From the NCBI GenBank assembly GCA_007644065.1, contig VJWN01000002.1, forward strand, positions 2,567,831-2,631,830: DNA of 64,000 bases, given 5' to 3'. The first letter of the stretch is position 1, and the number at the start of each line of letters is the position of its first letter. This DNA comes from Margaritispora aquatica. Its lineage: Eukaryota; Ascomycota; Leotiomycetes; Helotiales; Discinellaceae. The position numbers were made by a program, and so were the translations under genes. This document shows, one piece after another, positions 11,094 through 22,071 of this stretch. The notes under the pieces were generated by a model, which worked only from the letters and a program-made list of their open reading frames with translations, did no database searches and was not told the origin of the DNA.

Positions 11094-14000
11094 ATGGCAT
11101 CTCCAACATCTCCCCATCCACGCTCACGCTCCCGATCAAGCGACCACAATGAGCGTCTGGAACCACACCTCCTCCGTGCGGCAGAAAAGGACGATGTCCC
11201 CGGCCTCACGAACCTCCTCACCCTCGCGCAGCAAAAACACCAACTGAACGAAAACTTCCTCCGCATCGGTCTCGCCCGCTCCGCAGAAAAGGGTGCTCTA
11301 AATGCAACTCGGTTCCTCCTCTCTCGCGGTGCTCCTCCCGATGGCGCTCCAGGCAACAGACTCTCTCCCCTTTTGCGCGCCGTCGAGAGGAACCATGTGG
11401 CTATCGTGCACGTCCTACTCGAGCATGGCGCGAGCCCAGAGACGGGCGACAAGAAAGGACGGACGGCCCTCATGACGGCGGCTTGGAAGAACCACTGGCA
11501 TGTCCTGGAACTGCTCATCAACCGTGGCGCGAACCCGAATGCGCAGGACGAGAGAGGTAGAAATGTCCTGCATAACCTCGCCGCGGACAAGGTGTGCGAT
11601 TGGGGCGTTTCAGTCGTAGAATTGCTGCTGGGTAAGACAGACGTGAAGCTCGATGGCGATGAGGGCGGGAGGGACAAGTTGGGTAGGACACCATTGCATT
11701 GGGCGTGTGCGACGGGCAAGAGGGGTCTGGCTGAAATTCTGCTGAAGGGTGTTGGGAGGAAGAGAGGCGCCGTCGTGGACGCGGTGGAGATCAGGGGCAA
11801 GACAAGTCTCCATCTCGCTGCTTCGCATGAATGGGACGATATCGTCGAGCTCCTCCTCCGCCACGGCGCAGACGTGCACGCGCGCTCCGACGGCGGCTGG
11901 ACACCTCTGCACAACGCATGCGAAGTGGGCACCTTGAAAATTGTACAGAGTCTCATCCGCGCCGAGTCGGACGTGAACGCGAAATTGCTCAATGGAGCAA
12001 CGCCCCTGCATCTCGCGGCTCAAGGCGGCCATGTTGAAGTCGTGAGGGCGCTGCTGGCGTGTCGGGGTATCAAGAGGGCTGTGAGGGACTCGTTTGGGAG
12101 TACGCCGTTTTTGAGGGCTGCGTTGGGCAAGAGGAGGGATATTGTGGGATTGCTGGCTCCGGAGAATTGGGTCGAGGGCTTGAGTGAGGATGCGTTGGGG
12201 GCGTGTAATGGCTTTGAAGTGAGTGTTTTTTTTTTCGCTTGTGGAGGTGTTTGTTGGAAGATTTCGATTTGTGAAGCCAGGAATTGGTTTAGTGCTCAAT
12301 TTCCTTCTCTTTCTTATTTTGTATCCTTGGGTAAGAAGAAGAAAAGCTTTCTGGGTCAGTTTCGAAGGTGTGTCTTGTGGTAGCACCTCAGGAAATTTTT
12401 GAATGTTTACCGTATTCTTCGATATTTACGAAGTTTTCTCACTAACGACCCACTAGACAACAATTGTGGACTTTGGAAACTTCAGAAACGAGAACAGAGT
12501 CAAGAAATGGACTGTGTATGGTATGCATTCCCCTTTCCATTGATAGACTCAATACTAACATCAGCAGAACTTCTATATGGTCGTGATCTCATCAATCCAA
12601 GGAAACCAAAACTCACTGTACTTCCAAACGACAAAGCCACAGAATTCCGATGGATCCACCTCCCCGCAAATAACATGGCATGGGTTGAAGTCCTACTTAC
12701 AAAGCTTTTCATTGAAGAAGGGGCTTCTGATGTCGAGGGTTTCAAGGCACTAGAAAGATCATTCAGTCATCAACATCGTGGCCAACAGAGTCATTCTCAT
12801 TTTATGCGTCCACTTTGCCAAAGCACACCACGAGCCCCAAAAGAGAGAACAGAAAGGTCAGAAGTTACAGAAGAGCCAGAGCCAGGTCCACCTACTATTA
12901 TAATCAATGGTGGTTCAGATGGACATGGGACGCCCAAGAAAGGCTTAAGTAGAGCTTCGACAACACGCGAAGATAGTAGCGAGATGTTCCGAACGCCGTC
13001 ACGAGATGGTAGTGGTAGTAAGTCTAATCAAAAAGAAAAGAATAAGAAAGGTGGACATGCAAAAGGTTCAAAATCACCTAAAATCGGTACAACAACACCT
13101 TCACAGAAAGAACCTAGGAAAACAACCTACAACCTTGATCATCGCTCTCATTCTCCTTCTATCACCTCCAGCACATCTTCACGCAAAGACACTACAAACA
13201 CCAAAGGCAACATCTTCCTCTTTATGCCTTATCTTCATTTTGAATCCACACGCCGCAGGCAAGAAATGCAAGACGCTATCAAGCGAGCTGAGAGCTTACG
13301 ATCACCGTTTTGTCCTTACTTAGGTAAAGCTTCCTCTTACGACGAGATGCTCATTCGTGCCCATCTTGCTACATCAACCGCTTCATTACATGTACGACGC
13401 ACACTTGATCAGTCCTTCTACCACAACATCGACACCGAATCCAGAGACCAAGATCAAGTCGTTTACAGATACCAACTCAAAGGCCGCTCTTCTCATCCTC
13501 TCTCATCCTCAGACCCAGACGCCGAACCAGAAGTAGATCCTAAGATCATCATGATCGATCAGCTCTGGCTGTGGGTTCTAGGACCCAATCTAATACTAAC
13601 GGCATTCCCACAGCGCTGGCAGCAGCCTAAAAACGATCCTCTAAACGTCCTTTCCAACATAATTGAAGACATCAACTCTAAAACTCGCGCTCCCATATCC
13701 TCTGTCTACGAGCTCGCCATAACAATCACTGCACGCTGCACCGGCGTCTTCGACCGCCAACGCATGGTCTCTGGCTCAGGAGCCGGTCTCTCATCCTCTG
13801 GCTACGGGTACGGCTATGAGGGCGGCGGCGATGGGGGTAATGGAGGAGAAGAATACCAATTCCTTGACATGTTCGAATCCTCAATCGGCAGTGCCACCGA
13901 TCGCGAGACTCTCCTGTTCAAAGAATTCAACGCCGCTTCTGCACAAGCATCTCTCTGGTTACAGCACCACAGGCGCAAAAACCGCATGGAGCGGTACCTC

Positions 14001-15152
14001 GCCTCCTCCTCCGCATCCCACGATACCACCGCAGCCGAAGAAGCAGAGCGTGCACATTTCACTGCCGTCTTTGGCTCAGACAGCAACGCTGACGATCTAG
14101 CGAGCGGTCAAGGCCCCCTCTTCATCGACAAACTCCTCGATATAGGTCTCGAGACGGACCTCCTCGCCGAAACGAAAGATATTCGGGATGAGCTGAACAT
14201 GATCACCTCCATCCTAACCTCTCAACTCCTCGTTCTCCCGTCTCTATCAGAAACGATTTCCTCCCTCTTCCTCGCCTCCACACCCCCCATATCATCCCAA
14301 AACATCAAGCGCGGCGTGCAAGCCCAAATCAAGGGCGTAGAAAACGTACTCCTGGACTTGGAGCGCATGGATCGCCAAGCTGAGCGCATCTATGGCGGCA
14401 TCAGCGACATGCTGGACCTGAAGCAGAAACACGCCAATGCGTTCGAGGCGCGCTTTGCGCGTGATGCGGCGAATGAGACGGGGAGGCAGGGCAGGACCAT
14501 CATGGTGTTTACGATTGTCACGATTGTGTTTTTGCCGTTGAGTTTTATCGCTGCGTTTTTCGCTATTAATATCCAGGGTTTTCCGAAGGAAGGGGGAAGC
14601 ACAGGAAGTGGTGGAGCAGCAGGGGATGCGGCGGGACTGCCGCTCGGTTGGGTAGCCAAGTATATGTTTGGCATTGGCTTCGCGGTGAGTATTCCCATGA
14701 TTGTGGTTGCGTTGCGCTTGGATGATTTGACGGTGCTGTGGAGACATGCGAGGCTTTTTTTTGCGGGTACTGCTGGTCGACGACGACGTGGAGGGGGCGT
14801 TGATGGCGCTGCTGGTGGGGGAGGCCCTGGTGCGGCGGGATTGGGACTCGGTAGTCTCGATGTTCTCCGCTTGAGGGAGGCGAGGAGTAAACGCCGCGTT
14901 AGCGGGGAGAGTTTATGGACTGGTGTTGGGTCCAGGGTTGAAGGGAGGGTGTCCATGTCGGTGGGTGCGAGGCCGGGTACTGCCGGTACGGGAGTAAGAG
15001 AGAGGATGGGTGAGGGAGGCGGCGAGAAGGGCTTGGGTGGCGGTGGTTCTGGTGGAGGTGGAGGTGTAGGTGGCAAAGGAAAAGTACAGACGGGATTCAG
15101 GATTCGTGGGAGTATGGATGTCGAGAGGGGGTTGGGCGTCAGTATGCGTTGA
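11094..15152 (+). CDS. Ankyrin-repeat protein with C-terminal CorA-like membrane domain
   Basis: Three exons: 11094-12218, 12457-12520 and 12568-15152; 1257 aa. The start fits: ACAATGGC, first in-frame Met. Residues about 20-360 hold eight or nine ankyrin repeats (for example GRTPLHWACATGKRGLAEILL, GWTPLHNACEVGTLKIVQSLI, GATPLHLAAQGGHVEVVRALL). A basic, low-complexity Ser/Thr region follows (about 500-680), then the fungal CorA-like soluble domain (RTLDQSFY..DRDQVV-type block, then WLWVLGPNLILTAFP) and two helices near the end: TIVTIVFLPLSFIAAFFAI (about 1045-1062) and YMFGIGFAVSIPMIVVAL (about 1097-1115). The tail is Gly/Arg-rich. CorA proteins are pentameric Mg2+ channels with GMN after TM1; here the spot reads AIN, so transport is doubtful. 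The family is common in filamentous fungi with unknown substrate. Intron 1 (238 nt) keeps some open frame, so its borders are less certain. Confidence 0.85.
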
Positions 15153-16403
15153 TTTAATTGGCTTGTTGTGTGCATACATACATTCATACACAGATCTCTG
15201 TGGAGAGGGAGGGTTAGATGGATAGAGCATTCTTGGAGGGGGTGATGATTGACGATTGATGACCAAGTCATTTATTTGGAACTTCAAGTGACGAACGAGC
15301 GAGTGAGCAAGAGAGTCAACTCGAGGGAAGCTAGAGAATGGGAGAGGGGAAGGAAACTGAGATTGTTATGTTGAGGCATTTGAGTGAGCGTGGTTGGCAT
15401 TTCGTGCGTGGATGGATGGATATACCCGTTTGTATGTTTATTTTTATGTTATATTGGCTACTTTGATTTAATTTAGATCGGTAATCCTCCGTCTATCTGC
15501 CAATCTATTTATCTATCTATCTACAGTGTATCCTATTCTGCTTCAAACCAGTCAACATGAATCCTTTCCTACCCTCTAAGTAAGATCTTATTCGGAAACG
15601 CAAGCGATCTTGCTGTGCAACAAGGCAAGGTATGGGTGAGTGGACAAGACAGGCTCTATCTGACGTGGGATTGGGATTGGGATTGGGAATGGGAATGGGA
15701 ATGCAAGGGATGGTTGCACTCTGCTAACTAGGTACATATCGGTTATCAGACAAACCTCTAGTTGTGAGTATTTCTTTCTCCATTGTTAATATATCTTCAC
15801 CTAAAGTGTGTTTAGATATAAATATGGTGCGGTTCATCCTATCGCAGCAAAACCCTTACATATGGCGGGGTAAAAAGACCCCGCACTTAGTCTCTTTTCC
15901 TTTTTCTTCTCACTTCCCCCCAGATGAATCACCTCCTCTTCTTCTTTTGAGACGATCCAACAGGACCGAGACAAAATTTATCTTCCAACAAGCGTTGTGT
16001 CCAGTATAGGAGACACCAAGGTAGATGTGTGTGAAGTGGAGGGAGAGTCCCATGTTTATCGTGCTGCTTAATAATTCGGAGCGCAAGAATGTGCTTCCGT
16101 CTCAAGCGAGCGAGCGAGGATCTGGAATTTTTTGGTGGAGACGGGAGGTTCTATCGACGACAACACCTATGCGATCTTTGAAATATAGCTCTTAGAGTAT
16201 AAGATCTATATGGCTCGCTTCTTTACTGACTAAGATCTTGTCATCAGCTTGAGTTTTGCATGCAGACGTCTTCAGATTGCTGCAAAGTTCTCGAACGTCT
16301 GACTTGAAGCACTTTTCAATTTGTTCGTTTCATTTTCACACTCTTTGAGATTGCATGGCTCGCGCTTGAGAGCGTGAGATTACACGTTCGTTCATCTCAT
16401 CCC
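15153..16403. other. Intergenic region, 1.25 kb
   Basis: No gene seen. It contains a GATTGGGATTGGG-type tandem stretch at about 15668-15703 and a CTAT-rich tract at about 15507-15525. The ORF at 15764-16009 has no recognisable features. The right end is the leader of the methyltransferase gene; its reading frame stays open upstream of 16404 but without an ATG, so an upstream exon cannot be excluded. Confidence 0.5.
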
Positions 16404-17908
16404 ATGTCAAGAAGCCACGCTCATTTACCAACAGAGTCACTATCTCTTGGACCAGATCCTACCGCATCCATCAGAAGCGAGAGCTTTTCACGTCTACCTC
16501 CACACCGCGCGCGCTTCAATCCCCCCAAAATGCCAACCCCAACCAAAACCCCAACCTCTCTCTCGCTTCCCTCACTACGCACACAGCCCAGCTACACAAC
16601 CCTCCTCACTCTCCTCGCCTCTCTCGAGATCCACCCTCCAACATGGACGACCGACGCCGTCATCGAGCCAGAAGATCCGGAAGACACGAAGGCGATCAAT
16701 ACGTGGTTGCCGATGATGTTTCGCTCGGATTTCGGGTGGTTTGTGGATTTTGAAGACGCAGAGGGAGTGCTGATAGGTGCTGATGAGCAGAGAGAGGAGA
16801 TTGTGGAGTTGGCTGCTAAGAGGCTTGCGGAGAGGTGTGGGCGATCTGGTGTGTTTCTCTTTCTTCTCTTCTCTTCCCTTTCACTCGGCCCTCTCTTCCA
16901 TAACTCTCTCATGATTTCTATAACTTGGGCGCACGCTCAGACAGGTGAGTACTAGTGTTGATGTTCTGTAGCAACATCGGATATAACACGCACCTGGACC
17001 GTTCCAGCCCATCTTGTGCCAGACTCAACCTCATATCTGCAGATTCAGATCCACGAGCCTGGTCTTACGGAAGGTAATACGGGCCATAAGACGTGGGGAA
17101 CCGCATTTGCGATGATCCAGCAGCTGGCTATGCTGAAAGCGGATGAGAAGTTCTTTGGTTCGTTGTTTGGCTTGAACGGCGTGGCAGGAGATGAAAAGAG
17201 AGGTTCGGTTTCTGTGTTAGAGTACGTCTGATTTCCCCGCTCACGCTCTCCTGTCTCGACAAGCGCAGGTCAATTCCGTGGGTATGTAAGGTCGCTGATT
17301 TTATCCCAGGCTAGGCTCAGGCACAGGACTCCTCGGCATCGCAGCAGCAGCAATCTGGCAGTGCCAAGTCACGCTCACAGATCTGGAAGTCATTGTTCCA
17401 AATCTTAAGCGGAATATGGAGCGGAATCTCGATAATGTAAGAGATAGAGGTGGTGATCTTACTGTTCACACGCTGAACTGGGCGGATCATCCTGAAGATT
17501 TGTGTGCCAAAAGTTTTCCTGTGAGTTGAGACTTCTTTGGCTATGTTTTTATGGGGTGTATATTTCCTGTATAATGCCTGTCACATCACTTCATTTTAGT
17601 GGGCTCAAATTTAGACTAACAAGCACACCCAGATAATCCTCGCATCAGACACGCTCTACGACGCCGAGCAAGTCGAGCTCCTCGCTTCAACGATTGACAA
17701 GTTTCTCGCCTCTTTGCCGAAAGCCCGTGCTCTTGTTGCTGTGCCTTTGAGAGATGAGTTTTGTAGCAAGAATATTGTGAAATTTGAGCAGACGATGGTG
17801 GAAAGGGGATTTTTGTTGCTTGATAGCGCGATAGTGCTTGCGAGGGATGACTTTGGTGATGGGAGTGATGAGGTGCGCATTAGGAGGGATTTGTATGCTC
17901 GTAAGTAG
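16404..17908 (+). CDS. FAM86/METTL21-like SAM-dependent methyltransferase
   Basis: Four exons: 16404-16848, 16972-17221, 17310-17520 and 17633-17908; about 393 aa. Joins keep frame: GRS-ATSDITRTW, SVLE-LGSGTGLLG and SFP-IILASD. SAM motif I is ELGSGTGLLG (residues 232-241); the family-typical HEPGLTEGNTGHKTWG block lies upstream, and ASDTLYD (306-312) replaces the DxxY-type motif. ALVAVPLRDEF and KFEQTMVERGF near the end fit methyltransferase family 16, whose members mostly methylate lysines of proteins such as elongation factors; the substrate here is unknown. The start is uncertain: the frame is open from a GTG at 16374, the first ATG is 16404, and another Met is at 16530. The first donor is GTGTGT; a competing GTGAGT lies at about 16945. 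A decayed relative lies 440 bp downstream. Confidence 0.82.
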
Positions 17909-18344
17909 GACGTGAGTGGGAGCAGGAAAGTGGTAGTTCAGGTTGGTGCGAGCAGACTTGAGCTCGCGAATGGAGTTCAATTGCTAGATCGTTGAACAAA
18001 GTTGTAGCAACTACGAGGTATAGACAACCATCTCATATATCAAGGAATCAAATAAGAATGGTGCGGAATGTTGGTCACAGGTCATGGGCAGGCACTTGCA
18101 TTTCTCTCTCGTTCCGTTACCCACCATCAAACTTTATCTTTCCCTTATAAAACGAGACGCTTAATTCTTATTTTACACTTACTACACTTAACATCTCATG
18201 AGATACGTTGAACTTACTACAACTATATCTTAACACGACAGAACAATACTTACGTCGCTTTACTACTCAAAACTATGTTTCTACCCTCATGTTTCGCCTC
18301 GCAAACATCAAGATTTCCTCTCTTGGCAGTCCTCGCTTCATTCT

Positions 18345-18567
18345 AATGCCATTAACCGTTCCTTGAAACATGGGAACGAGTTCCGTGCTTTAGTCGCGGT
18401 TGGCTTGAGAGATTAGTTCACAAAAAGCGCCCCGCTTCTTCAAATTTGAACAAAGTATAGCAAGTTATGGTTTCGAGCAGGATGTACAAGAAAATTGGAA
18501 TACTAATGATGATTCTGGGGATGGTAAACCATTCGAAGTCCAATGTACCTTATGGAAGAGAGCATAG
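18345..18567 (+). pseudogene. C-terminal remnant of a FAM86-like methyltransferase paralogue
   Basis: Reading from 18345 gives NAINRSLKHGNEFRALVAVGLRD, then TAG at 18414-18416 exactly where the intact neighbour has GAG (RDEF). Frame continues FTKSAPLL, then shifts by one base near 18440 and resumes as KFEQSIASYGFEQDVQENW (from 18442) and a family-like end PFEVQCTLWKRA with stop at 18565-18567. The intact gene has RALVAVPLRDEF...VKFEQTMVERGF in the same order and spacing. The C-terminus differs from the intact copy, so this is a diverged paralogue, not a recent duplicate. The SAM-binding part is not recognisable upstream. Confidence 0.7.
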
Positions 18568-19002
18568 GTTGGTAATGGAAAGTTTTGGTAACACCAATTT
18601 GATGGTATAGAGCGAGCATGCAGGTAAACACTTTTTAGTGTACTTTTTGGAAGCGAACCTGCATATGATGGTTTTGGTGGCGAGATTGGATCGTTCGCTT
18701 GGCTTAAACTACCTATTCTAGCCACAGCTATATGCTATGGACATTAAGGTAGCCTTGTAATTTCTAGACATGACTTCAAATGACAATTAACCTACTTGGC
18801 GCAGATAAGGCTACAATCCTCACGACACTCGCAAGAGATAGAGCACAGAAGCGAATCAAAAACTTCTGCGGGGACTACAATGAGCTCATCGATCTGAATT
18901 TGGCGTTTTTGCCTACGATTGCTTTAGAGCCATGACGAAACAGCCAAATCTTCCTGTCTGTGTTTCGAGAGATCTTACCCACCGATACTCCTTGCGTATA
19001 TT

Positions 19003-19050
19003 ACCGAGCCTACTTTGTTCACAGATCCTATTCTCGGTCACAAGACGTGG
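19003..19050 (+). pseudogene. Possible fragment of methyltransferase N-terminal block
   Basis: Translation reads TEPTLFTDPILGHKTW, resembling HEPGLTEGNTGHKTWG of the intact methyltransferase; the DNA is also alike around GAGCCT and AAGACGTGGG. It lies downstream of the C-terminal relic, so if real it is rearranged or a second relic. The match is short and may be chance. Confidence 0.3.
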
Positions 19051-20632
19051 GTTAAGCTGGTCGCCTTCAGTTTTCGACCAAGATATTTCTTGACTTTCAT
19101 TTCCTCTATTATCATTATCATTTGCCTTACAATTGTCTTGATCAATAAACATCCTTCGATCGTCCTAGAGAATGGAGATTTGGCGATTTGGCCGAGGCGA
19201 TCTCGGCCATTCGGGATACCACCATGACATGCAAGGGACTTCTCAAGATCTCGGAGCCAACGATGAAGATGATTGGTGGATCCACTGTTATCTCATTCAT
19301 ATCGATCTACATGAACAATCAGAGTACTGATCTGTCGTTTCTGTATCATAGCTTTCTTCATTTCAATCTGACAGTTCACGCCGTCCAAGGCCAACTCTTG
19401 GGGTTCTCGCTTAATTTTCCCTCTCGAATGCCTAGCCAGTACCAGTAGATAGAATATTACCTGCCCTAATTCTCGACCGACTAGGATGAGAGAGAATAAA
19501 GGGATTTTTCCTCTTATCTCCGCATACCTAGTAGTATTTTGCTTCACTGGGTTCGAAATTTATCTATTCTCGCAAAGTTTCCTCTTCACTTTGCGTCATT
19601 TCTTTTATCGCCTAGCACTCTCATACTTTCGATAGGCAGATTTAGCTTCCAACAAATTTTACTACATGTCAAAGACCCTTGCTTATCTACGAACTCGTCA
19701 TGGACTCGCTTGTTCTCTCTACTTCTAGCACTGTATGGAGATTGAGAGTAAAATAGCACAATAGATGCTAAATCATTGTCGCGCGACCAATTATTGAAGG
19801 GGCGATGTTGGCCAAGCCATGCAATGCAATGCATATCAAAGAATTGATGCAGTCTGCAGGTGCGGGATAGATCTTTTCTCAGAAGACTCGCTAGCGAGTT
19901 TGATTGGATTGCTAGGCGAAGATGTGGACTTTCGACCTTGTGTAAGTGGAGTTGAATGTCGATTGGAATTCACTCAGGTCCAATCAAAATTACCGACAAA
20001 CTCGAGAGAGAGACTACACTTTACCCACTACACCATTATCCTTACTGCGGCCTATTATTCCGGAACGGACGAAAACACACCCGCGCTGGATACAAGTCCT
20101 ATTCAGTACTACAGCACATTCATTAGGTGGATGGTGTGGATTCGCAGCTTTAGCCGGCTGCGGAAAATTAGCCGACCTGCCTCGAGTAGACCTTATGGCC
20201 TCTCGCTGTTTGTTGTGTGATGCATCATTTATTTGTTGTGTGTTGGTTTATAGTATTTGTGCATGGATTGTGTTGGCAATAACGCACACAGCCTCGAACT
20301 CTGCGTAGTCCGCTCCCAGAAAGGGAGCATAACCAAAGGGATAATTGACAGAGGATGCACGATTGCTTGTGGTGCATCTTGCGAAGTAGCGAAATTAGCC
20401 TTCGGTCGTCGCAATAATGCGAGGAGAGCGCTGCAACTATGTGGCAAAGAGCGTTGGATGTTAGAAAAATGAGTTTGAGCCTGTTTTTGGATATGTTGTG
20501 GAGCCGCTACTTAAAAATTTAGAGATTTGTTTACTATATGAAGGCTTGATCCCGTTGTACTTGCTCTTCAAACAACTTTGCAAGCACCAAATACTCCAGA
20601 TTTACTCTCGGTTATCAGGAATCTTCAACAAC

Positions 20633-22071
20633 ATGACAATGCATTCCACACCCTCCACCAACGAGTATGATGCATTTTACGAAAAGCAAACTGTATTCAT
20701 CACAGGGAGCACTGGTGGTCTTGGAACATGCCTCCTGTATAAGATGAGCATAGAGCTTCCAACAAAAAAGATCTATGCCCTCGTACGATCAAGGAGGAAG
20801 GCAATACAAACATGGAGAAGAAACATTCCGGACCAAGTCGATGCTATGCTAGGATCAGGGAGAGTAGTGCTAGTGATAGGTGACATGTAAGTGTTGGTTC
20901 TATATTTGTTCAGCTCAGATGACGAGAACACTGATGTGATAATTTATCACTTAGGACCAAAAAGAATTTGGGGCTTGAGAAAGGAACTTTGACCCGTATA
21001 GCTTCGGAGGCGACAATATTCATCAATTCGGTAAGATATATTTTCCGTAAAGTTGCTACTTTCATGCAGGTAGAAGGCATAAACGGCATGGGTACCTCAC
21101 AAATCACATAACTCACCCTTATTTGACAGGCGGCAAACACTTCATGGCTGACTACGCTATGTCAAGCTGTGCTTGATAACTGCATTACTGCATTGGAGGC
21201 TGCAACTGTAGCAAGCACATTCGTCAATCTCAAAAGCTTTATCCATGTATCAAGCGCATTTTGCAATACTTTCTTGCCTGAAGCTTCTGTATCGGAGACT
21301 CTACATCCTTTCTACGATCCCGAAATTGAGCTGCGTAATATTTTCATGGATGGTACGACAAGACATGCCTCCAGATTTCCATGGCATTATGCACACTCTA
21401 AGCATCTCTCCGAACAACTTCTCATCTCTCGCTTCCCGGACTTACCACTTATGATGGCGAGACCGAGTTCTATTGGGAGTGCAGTCAGAAGTCCCTACCC
21501 CGGTTATGGACCTGTAAACGCGATTCCGGGCGAGATGTTTTGGCGAGCACACGCCCTACATCCTGGAAACGGTGTTTTTCACTCTGCGCTTGGGTCTAAA
21601 ACTGGCAGCAATATCTGCGACGAGATTCCTGTCGATTGGGTATCAAATCTCATTCTCCTTCATGCCACCCAGGGAACACGGGGTGTCGTCCACACTACCG
21701 CCAATACGTTTATACCTTTGACGCTGGACCAGAACATCGCTCGCTATCGCGAAGTAGGCGACCGGGAGATTGTCTTTACGAGCGATCGAAGCGTCAAGCA
21801 ATGTTCTACACCAGCATTTTACAAGATCATGAACTGTGACTGGAATTTCGACACAGGGAAGAGTGAGTGGTGCAAAAGCGTCAAAGGTCCTCTCAGCGTA
21901 GATATTAGAGAGGTAGATCTATCGGCCTATGATATGGTACGGAGAAGGAAGGTCAGGTTGGACATCGACAATGCGTTGGAAAATAAGAGATCTAAAGCAA
22001 GGTCTAAGGCTGTAATGGCAGATACTTTGATTGGAAGGGATTCGATGATTATGAGAGCATCAAAACTTTGA
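20633..22071 (+). CDS. Fatty acyl-CoA reductase-like NAD(P)-binding protein (male sterility family)
   Basis: Three exons: 20633-20886, 20955-21030 and 21130-22071; 423 aa. Joins: GDM-TKKNLGL and FINS-AANTSW. The N-terminus is a Rossmann fold with FITGSTGGLG (residues 22-31). AANTSW after the second join fits the NAD-binding_4 AAxxxx motif; HVSSAFCNT (150-158) and the catalytic-type Y197-x3-K201 (HYAHSKHL) follow, then ARPSSIGSAVRSPYPGY. This is the extended short-chain dehydrogenase family that includes fatty acyl-CoA reductases and the terminal reductase domains of fungal NRPS/PKS-like enzymes. There is no AMP-binding or carrier domain upstream, and the C-terminal FAR domain is absent, so this is a stand-alone reductase. 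Substrate unknown. The frame extends to a GTG at 20498, but the first ATG is 20633. Confidence 0.82.

Larger units (their letters stand above)
17909..20632. other. 2.7-kb region with gene relics
   Basis: No intact gene. It holds the methyltransferase relic at 18345-18567 and a shorter similar fragment at 19003-19050, listed separately. A coding-looking stretch at 18804-18935 (DKATILTTLARDRAQKRI..., ending in a stop) follows an acceptor-like GCGCAG, but I cannot place it in a family. ORFs at 19539-20472 show no domain. Confidence 0.5.

Noticed and set aside
10630..11247. 205-aa plus-strand gene before the ankyrin gene
   Set aside because: It overlaps the start of the ankyrin-CorA gene in another frame and the translation shows no domain.
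11021..11992. 323-aa minus-strand gene
   Set aside because: It is a shadow of ankyrin-coding DNA on the other strand; its composition is low-complexity Ser/Arg.
14390..15287. Minus-strand ORFs over the CorA domain
   Set aside because: Antisense shadows of the real gene with Pro-rich translation.
16374..16955. Start of the methyltransferase at 16374 and read-through of intron 1
   Set aside because: Position 16374 is GTG rather than ATG, and reading through gives a hydrophobic extension and a stop before the conserved part.
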